Shown here: in pieces, positions 27,842 through 36,884 of the stretch
Numbering within the stretch: position 1 is the first letter of the stretch
Layout of the letters: the number at the start of each line of letters is the position of its first letter
Assembly: GCF_009725235.1 (NCBI RefSeq)
Contig: NZ_WJFC01000058.1
Location: forward strand, 1-64,000
From: Scytonema sp. UIC 10036
GTDB lineage: Bacteria > Cyanobacteriota > Cyanobacteriia > Cyanobacteriales > Nostocaceae
Length of the DNA stretch: 64,000 nt
Reading direction: 5' to 3'
The notes under the pieces: generated by a model
Told to the model about the DNA's origin: nothing
What the model saw: the letters and a program-made list of their open reading frames with translations, nothing else
Database searches by the model: none
Program-made: the position numbers and the translations under genes

Positions 27842-28381
27842 GTGTCAGAAGCATACTGGCAAACTAAAATCTGGGGATTGCTACACGATCCCGTGCTAAA
27901 AGCACTACATAACAACCAATCAGGGCGCGGTGAGAACAGCTTCTGGCAACAATTGCCAGTCATGCAAAATTGGGTTGAAAATGGCTGGAACCCTGAAACA
28001 TCAGGAGGTACAGTTATGAAACACATCCATCAAGCTGATTGGATTGCCTCGGCGAGCGATCGCGGTGCAATTGGCAGTATCATTCAAAGTGTTAACTACA
28101 AGGACGATGGCTTACAAATCGCTCACCTACTTTCGGGTGCAAAACTAAATTTTAAAATCCCACAGCACTCAGAACTCCTCAATAAACGGCGCGAATACCT
28201 CCAAAAACAAGAACAAAACCTGTTCGACAAAATCCCCGTTGAAGCCAAGAAAAAGGAAAACTACAAACAGTTGTTCTGGTGGCTGTGGCGTTGTTTGCCA
28301 GAGGCTGTCTGCCAAGAATTCCAGGATAAATCCCTCATCTTAATGCCTGCGGAAACTCGCTTTACAATACGGTCCCGATAG
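27842..28381 (+). pseudogene. cmr2: Type III-B Cas10/Cmr2 N-terminal remnant
   Basis: From a GTG start, 179 residues match the N-terminus of cyanobacterial Cmr2 (SEAYWQTKIWGLLHDPVLKA, then HIHQADWIASASDRGAIGS and LFWWLWRCLPEAVCQEFQ), ending in LILMPAETR. Cmr2 is normally 900 residues or more, so the palm/GGDD domain needed for cyclic-oligoadenylate synthesis is gone. At about 28350 the sequence passes directly into cmr3 sequence in another frame. Confidence 0.85.
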
Positions 28382-28863
28382 CTTGCTATACCCCAGTCTC
28401 TTCCAACAACCACTCATAGACCACTGGTTGCTACAAACATACCCAGATTTTAAAGACTGGATCGAGAAACCATGCGATCGCAGAAGGGACGAAACAAGTC
28501 AAAGAAGCAGATGGTTATTTTGTGGAGAATGCTATTCGCTTGCTTCCTGGTTGGAGTTTAGCAATTGGTATAGATCGAGAAATTGAGACTCCTACAACAT
28601 TGCGTTTGGGAGGAGAGGGACATCGAGCTATTTTACTCCGGTGTCCAAATCTAGACGAACAGTGGAATAAGTTGCAAAATTTATCTGAACGTAATTTCCA
28701 AACGGGTGGTAAATCTCTTGCTTATTTGGTGACACCGGGAGTCTTTGAATACAAAGACAGCAATAATGGTCGAGAAACTTGTTTATGTCAAGCGTCTCCT
28801 TTGCGACGGCAAGCGCTTCAACTGGTGGTAACCAGAGCAACGCGCTGCCTCGTCTTTGCGTGA
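28350..28863 (+). pseudogene. cmr3: Type III-B Cmr3 remnant
   Basis: Fragments of Cmr3 lie in two frames: PLIDHWLLQTYPDFKDWIEK (from about 28410), then after a frameshift near 28475-28485 EADGYFVENAIRLLPGWSLA, TPTTLRLGGEGHRAIL and GGKSLAYLVTPGVFE. The N-terminal third and the C-terminus are missing; after about 28760 the reading frame is unrelated. Cmr3 is the crRNA-tag-binding Cas5-like subunit. With the cmr2 stub this shows that a Cmr operon once stood here. Confidence 0.8.
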
Positions 28864-29513
28864 GTTTTATTTAGGGTATATAAGCGGACGTGATATTACT
28901 CGTTGATTGTTGTTTCATGTGATAGTGACTTTGAGCGAATGCAACAAGTACGAGAATTTTCTTGGGAAAGCTGGATTTGAATAAAACAGGCTTATATGAT
29001 ACTTTGAGGGAACTATCCCATTAAGTGATTCATTTATTTTTCAGCCTTAAAAATAAGCTTTATGATAACAATACCTTTGCCAATTTACGAGGGTGAATGG
29101 ATGTATTCACTCTTTTTTCTCTGAGGCTTGGCAAAAACAATTAGTCTTAAAAATTCCTGCAAGGTTTCCCATAGGATTTTTTTAACGTATCGCCTGTATT
29201 ATAAAGGGTTTGAGATTATCAGCCTGTTTGTCAGCTAAACGCTTATCTATGGGTTATTTTGCCAGATTTTGTCAAAATTTTTGTAGGCTCTTATTTTGGC
29301 AAAGGTATTGTGATAAAGAAGCTAATTCTTTACAAAGTTTTATAAATAAAACCCCGCCTATCAATTGACAGGACGAGGAGTTATAAAACTATATTGGGGT
29401 GTATCTAGTGATTTATAGCGTTTCCTAATCACTTGAGGTACAAATTTATCAGCGTCCATCCGCTACAGGCTGCGGTTAATTTATTATTCTGTATCTCACG
29501 AAAGTGGGAATTG
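28864..29513. other. Non-coding stretch between the cmr remnants and the Mo hydroxylase genes
   Basis: 650 bp without a convincing gene. It contains a MITE-like unit (29058-29318) and a short imperfect palindrome (CCTATCAATTGACAGG, about 29356-29371) that may be a terminator. AAAGTGGGAATTGCTATA at about 29501-29518 nearly matches AAAGTGGGAATCGCTATA at about 56676-56693; both lie at the 3' ends of the two Mo hydroxylase operons. Confidence 0.5.
29058..29318. repeat. MITE-like element with terminal inverted repeats
   Basis: CAATACCTTTGCCAA at 29068-29082 is repeated inverted as TTGGCAAAGGTATTG at 29296-29310, with further partial matching outward (CTTTATgATAa versus CTTTATcA). The unit is about 260 bp and has no open frame, the usual form of a non-autonomous miniature transposon. 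Confidence 0.6.
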
Positions 29514-31790
29514 CTATAGCAGTTTATCGAGCGTAATCGGTAACTCTCTAATGCGTTTGCCCGTCGCGTTAAAAACTGCGTTGGCGATCGCAGCCGCCAC
29601 CCCCGTGATGCCAATTTCGCCGATACCGTGTACGCCTGAGGGAGCGTGTTCGTCAGGAATATCGTTATAAATAATTTCGATATGCGGCACGTCTAGATTA
29701 ACCGGAATGTGATATTCTGCAAGTGAGGCATTCATGATTCGCCCTTTTCGCTCGTCAAATAATGTTTCTTCAGTTAGCGCCATTCCAATGCCCATAATAA
29801 TGCCGCCGCGAAACTGACTGGTCGCAGTTTTCGGATTCAGAATTTTTCCGCAGTCGAATGAACCCAACCAGCGCGAAACACGCACTTCGCCAGTTTCTTC
29901 GTTAATGCGGACTTCGCAGAACTGTGCGCCGTATGAACCCATCGAATATTCTTCTATCTCCGAAGGCTCGCCCGATGCCGCTTCCGCTTCCACATATTCC
30001 TGCCCAACACGCTGCAAGATCGACGTGTAAGTTTCACCTTTCGATGAATCCTCCTTGCTAAAAATGCCGCCGTCACGCACCTCAATGTCTTCGTATTTTA
30101 GACCCGAAAGTGGCGAATCGTCTCCAGCGATCGCGAGCAGTTCGCGCAAAACCTTTTCAATCGTTGCGGCAATCGCTGCGAGGTTACTAGCAGTTTGATT
30201 CGAGCCGCCAGCTAACGGTGCCTGGGGTAAATTTGAATCGCCGTATTCAAACGAAACTCGCTCGATTGGCAAACCCAATCTCTCTGCTGCGTGTTGAATC
30301 TGCACCGTTGCCGTTCCCATACCCATCTCGTGTGCCGAGGCTTTAACGACTGCCGTGCCGTCAGCAGAAATTCGCACGCGGGCGGTCGAAACGAAACGGT
30401 AATATGGATAATAAGCCGTCGCCACTCCCTGCCCAACGAGCCATTTACCATCCTTCTGCGATCGCGGTGCTTGATGGTTCCAACCGAATTTCTCCGCTCC
30501 ACGCTGGTAAGCCAAGGTCAAATTACGCATTGAAAACGCAACATCTCTCACCGGATCTTTCGTTGGCTCGTTGATGCGCCGGAGTTCTATCGGATCGATT
30601 TTTAGTTCGTAAGCCAGTTCGTCAATCGCCGACTCTAACGCGAAGGTGCCAATTGATTCACCTGGCGCACGCATAAAAGTGTTCGCGACGGTATCGAGAT
30701 TGACGACTTTCTGTGCGATGTAAAAATTTTCCGCAGCATAAAGATGTCGCACTGGAAAGGTGAACTGTTCGGGGAAATTGTTATGCGTCGTTGCGGCGGT
30801 GATGCCACTGTGAATAACCGCAGTGAATTTTCCGTCTTTACCAGCACCGAGTGCAACGCGCTGTTCTGACGGCGTGCGTCCGCCGACAATGCGAAAAACG
30901 CCTTCGCGTGAAACGGCTAATTTCACCGGACGGTTGACAACTTTCGCTGCGATCGCGCAAAGTGCCGTATTCCACCACATCGTGCCTTTACCGCCGAATC
31001 CGCCGCCGACAAACGGCGAGATGACTCGAACGGCTTCGGGTTGAATGCCGAACATCATAGCGAGGGTGTAGCTTAAGTTATGAATACATTGCGTACTGTC
31101 GAAAACGGTTAAACTTTCATCATCGTGCCAGATGGCAATGGTTGCGTGCGGCTCGATCGCATTGTGGTTATAGCGCGGCGTATGATAAAGATTGTCAACC
31201 TTAAATTCTGCTGCATCAAATGCGTTTTCCGCGTCGCCGATTTTGATTTCAGGCGGTTCGCCAAGAATATTCTCAGGCTGTTTGGCAATCTTTTTCAAAG
31301 CGTCAAAAGAAACTTCCACCTCTGCCGTTTCATATTCGACTTTAACGAGTGTAGCGGCTTCTTCCGCCGAATCCTGGGTTTCAGCAACAATGACAGCGAT
31401 TGGCTGACCGTTCCAATGCACATCTGCTTCCTGTAATATCGGCAGATCGCTTGCCGCCGCACCATTGCCGCCACTTGGATTGAACGGCAACGGTTCGTTC
31501 ATTTTCGGGGCGTTTTCGTGGGTGACAATCGCTAAAACGCCGTTTGCTTTTTCGGCTCTCGATACGTCGATTTTCGCAATTTTTCCCTTGGTAACCGAAC
31601 TGTAAACGAGGGCAGCATAAGTCAAATTTGCAACGTTATACTCTGCCGAGAAAGGAACCTCACCTTTGACTTTCAATTGCCCATCAACTCGGTTCAAAGG
31701 TTTTCCGATGAGACTGCGCCGATCTTGAGATAGCGGAGCGGTTTCTTTGTACTGCATGACGGTTTCCATCATTTTCTGCGTGTCGATCAT
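29514..31790 (-). CDS. Molybdenum hydroxylase, Mo-cofactor subunit (PaoC/XdhA-like)
   Basis: A 758-residue catalytic subunit of a xanthine dehydrogenase/aldehyde oxidoreductase family enzyme. Features: SLIGKPLNRVDGQLKVKGE at the start, FVGGGFGGKG (cofactor binding), FMRAPGESIGTFALESAIDE, GGSNQTASN, and the catalytic Glu in HGIGEIG near the C-terminus. The start MIDTQKMMETV (31790) overlaps the FAD-subunit stop by 4 bp (ATGA); a longer frame to 31979 would overlap it deeply. The operon order is FeS-FAD-Mo. The substrate (aldehyde, purine or N-heterocycle) cannot be told from sequence. Confidence 0.92.
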   Translation of the reverse strand: MIDTQKMMETVMQYKETAPLSQDRRSLIGKPLNRVDGQLKVKGEVPFSAEYNVANLTYAALVYSSVTKGKIAKIDVSRAEKANGVLAIVTHENAPKMNEPLPFNPSGGNGAAASDLPILQEADVHWNGQPIAVIVAETQDSAEEAATLVKVEYETAEVEVSFDALKKIAKQPENILGEPPEIKIGDAENAFDAAEFKVDNLYHTPRYNHNAIEPHATIAIWHDDESLTVFDSTQCIHNLSYTLAMMFGIQPEAVRVISPFVGGGFGGKGTMWWNTALCAIAAKVVNRPVKLAVSREGVFRIVGGRTPSEQRVALGAGKDGKFTAVIHSGITAATTHNNFPEQFTFPVRHLYAAENFYIAQKVVNLDTVANTFMRAPGESIGTFALESAIDELAYELKIDPIELRRINEPTKDPVRDVAFSMRNLTLAYQRGAEKFGWNHQAPRSQKDGKWLVGQGVATAYYPYYRFVSTARVRISADGTAVVKASAHEMGMGTATVQIQHAAERLGLPIERVSFEYGDSNLPQAPLAGGSNQTASNLAAIAATIEKVLRELLAIAGDDSPLSGLKYEDIEVRDGGIFSKEDSSKGETYTSILQRVGQEYVEAEAASGEPSEIEEYSMGSYGAQFCEVRINEETGEVRVSRWLGSFDCGKILNPKTATSQFRGGIIMGIGMALTEETLFDERKGRIMNASLAEYHIPVNLDVPHIEIIYNDIPDEHAPSGVHGIGEIGITGVAAAIANAVFNATGKRIRELPITLDKLL

Positions 31791-32782
31791 CGGTTTGTTC
31801 CTCCTTGTTCCGCCAGTTCCTTCAGCACGCCAACAATCACCCGTTTCGCCAATTCGATTTTGAAACTGTTGTTGGCAAATCCCCTCGCGTTTTCTAATTC
31901 TGCTTCCGCCCCACGCCAGAAATTCTCTTCGGTTGCAGGTAAACCCAGCAAAACTTCTTCTGCAGCAAAAGCCCGCCAAGGTTTATGAGCCACGCCGCCA
32001 AGCGCGATTCGCACGTTTTTAATTTGTTTATTTTCGATTTCTAAAGCACCAGCCACGCTCACCAATGCAAAGGCATAACTTGCTCGATCTCGCACTTTTT
32101 GATAAAGCGAATTTTTTGCGAAATCGTTTCGCGGAATTTCTATCGCCGTTATCAATTCACCATCTTGCAACGCGGTTTCAATGTGCGGCGTGTTTTCGGG
32201 AAGACGGTGAAAATCATTGATGGCAATTTCGCGGGTGCCATTTGCGCCTTGAACCAAAACTCGTGCATCAAGGGCGGCGAGCGCTACGCACATATCCGAT
32301 GGATGCGTGGCAATGCAGGCATCGGATGCGCCTAAAATCGCGTGAATTCTATTAAAACCCTCGATCGCATCGCAGCCCGCACCGATTTCGCGTTTGTTGC
32401 ATCGCGCCGTGTCGTCATAAAAATAATAACAGCGAGTTCGCTGCAATATATTACCTCCGACGGTTGCCATATTTCTGATTTGTCCCGACGCGCCGAAGAG
32501 AATGGCTTGGGAAAGAACAGGAAATTTCTCGCGGATCGATTCGTGATTGGCAAGGGCAGTGTTTTTCACCGCCGCACCGATTCTGATTGCGCCGTCGGCA
32601 GTTTCTTCGATTTCAGCAGGTAAATGTGTCACATCCACCAGTGCATCTAATCGCTCGATGTTTTCGCGCATCAAATCAACCAGATTCGTTCCGCCGCCCA
32701 AAAATTTCGCGTTTGTGTTTTGTCCGATTAAATTTATCGCTGCATCTGCGCTGTTGGCTTTCTGATAAATAAAATTTTTCAT
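31787..32782 (-). CDS. Molybdenum hydroxylase, FAD-binding subunit (PaoB-like)
   Basis: A 331-residue subunit with the FAD-binding pattern KFLGGGTNLVDLM and TVGGNILQRTRC. A Cys-rich insert (RCYYFYDDTARCNKREIGAGC, four Cys including a later ACIATHPSDMC) fits the extra [4Fe-4S] cluster of PaoB-type subunits. ATG 32782 overlaps the FeS-subunit stop by 4 bp. It would pass electrons from the FeS subunit to an acceptor. No signal peptide. Confidence 0.92.
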   Translation of the reverse strand: MKNFIYQKANSADAAINLIGQNTNAKFLGGGTNLVDLMRENIERLDALVDVTHLPAEIEETADGAIRIGAAVKNTALANHESIREKFPVLSQAILFGASGQIRNMATVGGNILQRTRCYYFYDDTARCNKREIGAGCDAIEGFNRIHAILGASDACIATHPSDMCVALAALDARVLVQGANGTREIAINDFHRLPENTPHIETALQDGELITAIEIPRNDFAKNSLYQKVRDRASYAFALVSVAGALEIENKQIKNVRIALGGVAHKPWRAFAAEEVLLGLPATEENFWRGAEAELENARGFANNSFKIELAKRVIVGVLKELAEQGGTNR

Positions 32783-33351
32783 CGTGCCGCCTCCCCATCG
32801 AATGCGGTGTGAATCGCTTCGGTAATGCCGACATAAGCACCGCAGCGACATAAATTTCCGCTCATCCGTTCTCTGATTTCTTCATCGGAAAATTCATATT
32901 CTCCGTTCATACTCGGTGAAACTGCGCTTGGCAGATTTTGCTGAAATTCTTTGAGCATTCCGATCGCAGAACAAATCTGTCCGGGGGTGCAGTAGCCGCA
33001 CTGAAACCCATCGTATTCGACGAACGCAGCTTGTAGGGGATGCAGTTCGCCGTCATTTGCCAAGCCTTCGATCGTCGTGATTTCCACACCTTCGTACTGA
33101 ACGGCGAGTGCCAAACACGAATTGATGCGATCGCCGTCAACCAGCACAGTACAGGCACCGCACGCCCCCTGATTGCACCCTTTCTTCGTTCCCGTGAGTC
33201 CAGCAAACTCGCGTAAAGCGTCGAGCAAAGAAACACGCGGCTCGATTTGTAAATTGTAAACCGTGCCGTTAATTTTTAAGTTGACCGCTATCTTGCTTGG
33301 CGACAAATCTGCCATGCCAACAGCGTTTCCCTCAGCTAATTGTTGACTCAT
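32779..33351 (-). CDS. Molybdenum hydroxylase, [2Fe-2S] subunit (cytoplasmic type)
   Basis: A 190-residue subunit with two [2Fe-2S] sites: the plant-ferredoxin type GCNQGACGACTVL...NSCL and the alpha-helical type FQCGYCTPGQ...GNLCRCG. Unlike the second operon's FeS subunit (60261-60902) it has no Tat leader, so this enzyme is probably cytoplasmic. The ribosome site GAAGGGA precedes ATG 33351. A stretch of about 15 residues after IGMLKEFQQ (LPSAVSPSMNGEYEFSDEE) is a small insertion. Confidence 0.93.
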   Translation of the reverse strand: MSQQLAEGNAVGMADLSPSKIAVNLKINGTVYNLQIEPRVSLLDALREFAGLTGTKKGCNQGACGACTVLVDGDRINSCLALAVQYEGVEITTIEGLANDGELHPLQAAFVEYDGFQCGYCTPGQICSAIGMLKEFQQNLPSAVSPSMNGEYEFSDEEIRERMSGNLCRCGAYVGITEAIHTAFDGEAAR

Positions 33352-33429
33352 AACTATATTCCCTTCAATCGTGGTGTCAGCAGCGACTGCGCCATCGTTG
33401 CTCGCGTAAGTTTACCTAAACCCAAAGTT

Positions 33430-33480
33430 GTAGAAAACTCCACAATAGTCTCTCTTATTTTCTACATAATATCTATTATG
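33430..33480 (-). promoter_or_regulatory. Inverted repeats upstream of the first Mo hydroxylase operon
   Basis: CATAATA-TC-TATTATG (33465-33480) is a perfect palindrome with a 2-bp centre, and GTAGAAAA (33430-33437) pairs with TTTTCTAC (33458-33465). They lie 80-130 bp upstream of the FeS-subunit start and may be regulator-binding or promoter elements. No regulator gene is adjacent. Confidence 0.4.
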
Positions 33481-33621
33481 TTTGCCTTCCTTTTGACCGA
33501 TCTCTGACTTTAGGAGGAGAGTCAATTCTCTACACAATATTCTTTTCGTCTGCACTAACTTGACCGAGGCGATTAAAACGGTAAATGAAGTATAATTACT
33601 GGGAATACTATTACCTGTTGG

Positions 33622-33890
33622 CTAATTACTAGACATCTTCAGCCAACCAAAAATCGTATCTACTGTTATGTCTAGGTCGATACTCTCTAATATTGACAAG
33701 CGATCGCTACCTAATGACAATTCTGGTTGTTGACCTCGCCGAAAGACTAAAATAGATCGATCTGCTGGATCGATTAACCATCCCAGCTGACAACCATGTT
33801 GTAAGTAATAAAGAATATTCCCAGTTACCCGATTTGAACTTTGTTCTGGAGAAAGGATTTCAATTGTCCAATCTGGGTATAATTTGTAGC
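33622..33890 (-). pseudogene. Uma2 (DUF820) family nuclease, C-terminal fragment
   Basis: On the minus strand, YPDWTIEILSPEQSSNRVTG, QLGWLIDPADRSILVFRRGQ and LSILESIDLDITVDTIFGWL match the C-terminal half of Uma2 family putative endonucleases, very common in cyanobacteria. The N-terminal half is absent; a stop interrupts the frame just upstream (about 33893). The fragment ends at TAG 33622-33624. Confidence 0.8.
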
Positions 33891-33912
33891 AAACTTATGT
33901 ACCATGTAAATT

Positions 33913-34662
33913 ATGGGATACACAACTAAATTCTCTGGCAAATTCCAGCTTGACCATCCTTTGTTCGACTTTCAAGCACTGTATCTTTTGGACTTTGCTC
34001 GTACTCGACGAGTCAAGCGATCGCAATCTATCTTAATGATAATTCCCGATCCCGGTCGAGAGGCTGTGGGTTTGCCATTGGGTGAGGAAGGAGGCTATTT
34101 CATTAATGAGTCGCATCCACAAGCAGCAGAATCAGTGATGGATGAAAACCGTCCTCCCAAGGGACAACCCGGACTGTATTGTCAATGGCAACCAACTGCT
34201 GATGGATGTGCTATAGAGTGGAACGGGCACGAAAAATTTTATCGCTATGTGGAGTGGTTGCAATATCTACTCGTTCATTTTATTATTCCCTGGGGTTATC
34301 GACTGAATGGAACTGTCAGCTACTTAGGAGAACTTTCATCAGATCGCGGACAAATCGTAGTGGTGGATAATCGAATCGTTCAACCAGAAGATGCAGAAGA
34401 TAAGTTAGCTTTTGCTACGAGTCCTGTTTTAGTGCCACATAGTGTATGGTTAGGATTCTATGCCGTTCATTCTGCCGAACCAAGTAGATTAGTCAGTTGG
34501 GTAGCAACTTTACAACGGGTGACTGAGTTGGGTTATCCCGAAACTGCTAGTTGGATTGAAGAAAATCTTACCAAACTCTATGCGCCAGGAATCGATCGAG
34601 GCTTTGTATCGATGGAAACAGGAGAAATGTTTTTACCATCTTGCTACCCGATTGGAAATTGA
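33913..34662 (+). CDS. Conserved hypothetical protein (249 aa)
   Basis: A 249-residue soluble protein, MGYTTKFSGKFQLDHPL at the start, with EYF-rich hydrophobic stretches (VEWLQYLLVHFIIPWGYRLN) and a Trp-rich middle. I recognise no catalytic motif. The first half contains NGHEKFYRYVEWL and the pattern GTVSYLGELSSDRG, seen in uncharacterised bacterial proteins of this size. A 35-bp piece similar to its 5' end lies in the patchwork at 21061-21206. Function unknown. Confidence 0.65.
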   Translation: MGYTTKFSGKFQLDHPLFDFQALYLLDFARTRRVKRSQSILMIIPDPGREAVGLPLGEEGGYFINESHPQAAESVMDENRPPKGQPGLYCQWQPTADGCAIEWNGHEKFYRYVEWLQYLLVHFIIPWGYRLNGTVSYLGELSSDRGQIVVVDNRIVQPEDAEDKLAFATSPVLVPHSVWLGFYAVHSAEPSRLVSWVATLQRVTELGYPETASWIEENLTKLYAPGIDRGFVSMETGEMFLPSCYPIGN

Positions 34663-34703
34663 CAGTGACTAGTGACCCGTCATTGGTCACTGGTCACTGT
34701 TTG

Positions 34704-36014
34704 TTACACACGTTTGAGATAATTGTCAAACACGTAATCGGCAATTCTTGTTCCTGCTTTGACTCCTTCATCGGCGTCAAATTGGTAATGAATTCCCAAG
34801 TAGATTCGACTGCGGGCATTTTCTAACATTGCCTCTGTGAAGGAGTCATATGTTCGCTCGCGCATTGGTCTTACTGTCCCATCAACGTCTCTATTAATAC
34901 CATTAAATTCATCAGATACTAATTTGAAAGAGATGGTATCTCTTTTGTAAAAACGTATTAATGTTTGGAACACGGCAGCACCAAAGGTTGCATGTCCGGA
35001 GGTATAAGATGGGAAGTTAGGTGTAAAGTTTATACTGCCTTGTGGTGCATTGGTATTGGGTGCTCCTAACGGTACAAAAAGAGGGTCTCCGACTGTGTTT
35101 ACATTACCATCTCCTTGTCCTGTGGGGCTATTACCTGCATCTGCTTCGCGAACAGCAAGGATGGGTCGCCAGAAGCTGTAGAAATACTTTGTATCCCAAC
35201 ATTGAATTCCCGCATCAGCCATTGCTAAGTTCGCTAATGCAAATAGGCGAGCATTTTCTTTGAGAGTGTTTTTTTCTTGAACTGCGATCGCTCTTACATT
35301 CTGGTTATACAGTCGGGGTGGTGTCCCAATTCCTTGACTTCCGTCATATGCCCAGAAAATGCCGATTTCGGTTTCATCTGCCGTGCGAGTTGTTGAGTTC
35401 TGGGCTCCGTTTGCCTTTACGTCGTTAAAGTCTTTGGTATAGCGATCGCTGTTAAGTGCTGGTGGTGCTTCAGAGCGAAATTCTACAACACTTGGTAAAG
35501 CAAATGGCTTGACGCCTCCCCAACGAGGTGTTGAAAAGCCTTGATTGGGATTGAGGGGATCGGGACGATGCTGTCCCGGTAAGATACCTGCAATATATGG
35601 CATATCAACTTGAGAACCATCTTGACGGCGATCGACAAGAATGCGATCTGCCACATCTGCTCCGATATTGATGCCTTCATCGCGATCTTCTCCTGGTGGA
35701 ATTGATGCTAGAAAATCGTTGAACTTGGAAGTGAACACTTCTAATTGTTGCGGGTATAAAGCTGCTAAGGTTGCAAATGCAGCTTGAGCAATAGCTGCAT
35801 CTTTAGATGCACTCCTAGATGATGGTACAGAAACCAAATACTGTGTGAAAGAACGATCGATTGAATTAAAAGCATCAAACATAGCGACATGAACAATTGC
35901 TAACGCCCGTGAGGTTCGGGTTGGTCCCCCTTGTTCGAGAGGTGCGGGCGATCCAGTGTGGTCATTTGCTACTGCTGTTAAAGCAATATCATTCCAAAAC
36001 AATATAGCGTCCAT
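34704..36014 (-). CDS. Vanadium-dependent haloperoxidase family protein
   Basis: A 436-residue protein of the PAP2/vanadium haloperoxidase fold. The vanadate site is complete: Lys and Arg-Pro in KYFYSFWRP, PSYTSGHATFG with the Ser-Gly-His, and Arg...His in SRIYLGIHYQFDADEG. Such enzymes oxidise halide with hydrogen peroxide; relatives with the same site may act as phosphatases. The start MDAILFWNDIAL follows AGGAG. There is no Tat or Sec leader. It stands alone; the convergent gene at 33913 ends 41 bp away. Confidence 0.9.
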   Translation of the reverse strand: MDAILFWNDIALTAVANDHTGSPAPLEQGGPTRTSRALAIVHVAMFDAFNSIDRSFTQYLVSVPSSRSASKDAAIAQAAFATLAALYPQQLEVFTSKFNDFLASIPPGEDRDEGINIGADVADRILVDRRQDGSQVDMPYIAGILPGQHRPDPLNPNQGFSTPRWGGVKPFALPSVVEFRSEAPPALNSDRYTKDFNDVKANGAQNSTTRTADETEIGIFWAYDGSQGIGTPPRLYNQNVRAIAVQEKNTLKENARLFALANLAMADAGIQCWDTKYFYSFWRPILAVREADAGNSPTGQGDGNVNTVGDPLFVPLGAPNTNAPQGSINFTPNFPSYTSGHATFGAAVFQTLIRFYKRDTISFKLVSDEFNGINRDVDGTVRPMRERTYDSFTEAMLENARSRIYLGIHYQFDADEGVKAGTRIADYVFDNYLKRV

Positions 36015-36444
36015 TATGAAACTCCTGTCAAAGTTAAAAAGCAAGCGCCAATTTTCCACTTAGGTTAGTGAATTTTTAGGGTTTTATGTCAATTTGGTAG
36101 AATATTGCTAATAAAACTCCCTAACAACAAATAAATCAGAAGAATTCTGATGTATTAGTGTTTGGTAAATTAGTGTTTTCATTGCGCTAATCGAGTTTGT
36201 ATTTTCACTCTAGAAAATGCCATCAAACTCTTACAGTACCCTGGGGGGTGCTTTGCAGCGAGCAAAAAGTAGAGCTTATCTTTAAATCCTTTACCAAATC
36301 TTTACTCTGACAGAATAAATAACTCGATATTTTCTCAGAAAAACACGCAAATGCTCGTGAAGTTGTATCATGAGTGATTTTTCTGAGGTCAATACGATGA
36401 AACTACAATATTGTATAACTTCATTAATAGCGTTAGGAATAATA
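36015..36444. other. Intergenic region
   Basis: 430 bp, AT-rich, divergent promoter space between the haloperoxidase and the reductase remnant. No open frame or RNA gene was recognised. A pair of ATTAGTGTTT sequences (about 36154 and 36170) is the only repeat I see. Confidence 0.4.
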
Positions 36445-36884
36445 AAGTATCAGCGTTAGGTTTGGGTTGCATGGGGATGTCAGATTTTTACGGTGGAAAG
36501 CAAGCTAACGACGCTGAAAGCATAGCAACAATTCGTCATGCTATTGAGCTTGGCGTCAACTTTCTAGATACAGGTGACTTTTACGGAGTCGGACATAATG
36601 AAGAACTGATTCGCCAAGCCATCAAAGAAGTTCCACGCGATCGCGTTTTTATTGCCGTGAAATTTGGTGCTTTGCGAAACTGGGATGGCAATTTCATTGG
36701 ATATGATAACCGTCCTGTGGCTGTGCGTAATTTTTTAGCATATAGTCTGCAACGGTTAGGCGTAGATTATATCGCTCCTATCATCTCCAATACAATATTG
36801 CAACTGACATCTAAGCAGTTAGCAAAAGCCAGAGTTGAATTTGATATGGAATTGGAGGCGCTGCAAACTGAACGGGGAATTTGA
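36445..36884 (+). pseudogene. Truncated aldo/keto reductase copy
   Basis: About 330 bp (36445-36775) correspond to 20095-20428 of the intact reductase, with only a few substitutions (for example ANDAES for [14 protein letters not shown] for IKEIPRDR). The N-terminal 10 residues are missing, and after LGVDYI the frame runs into unrelated sequence ([11 protein letters not shown]...). Catalytic barrel strands after residue 120 are absent, so it cannot be an active enzyme. This looks like a recent segmental duplication. Confidence 0.88.

Noticed and set aside
28864..29513. Possible tracr-like or regulatory RNA between cmr remnants and Mo genes
   Set aside because: There is no match to the CRISPR repeat, and the main inverted repeat is better explained as a MITE.
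30823..31436. Plus-strand open frames opposite the Mo subunit
   Set aside because: Long antisense frames are expected in this GC-richer gene; they lack homology, and the minus-strand protein has all family motifs.
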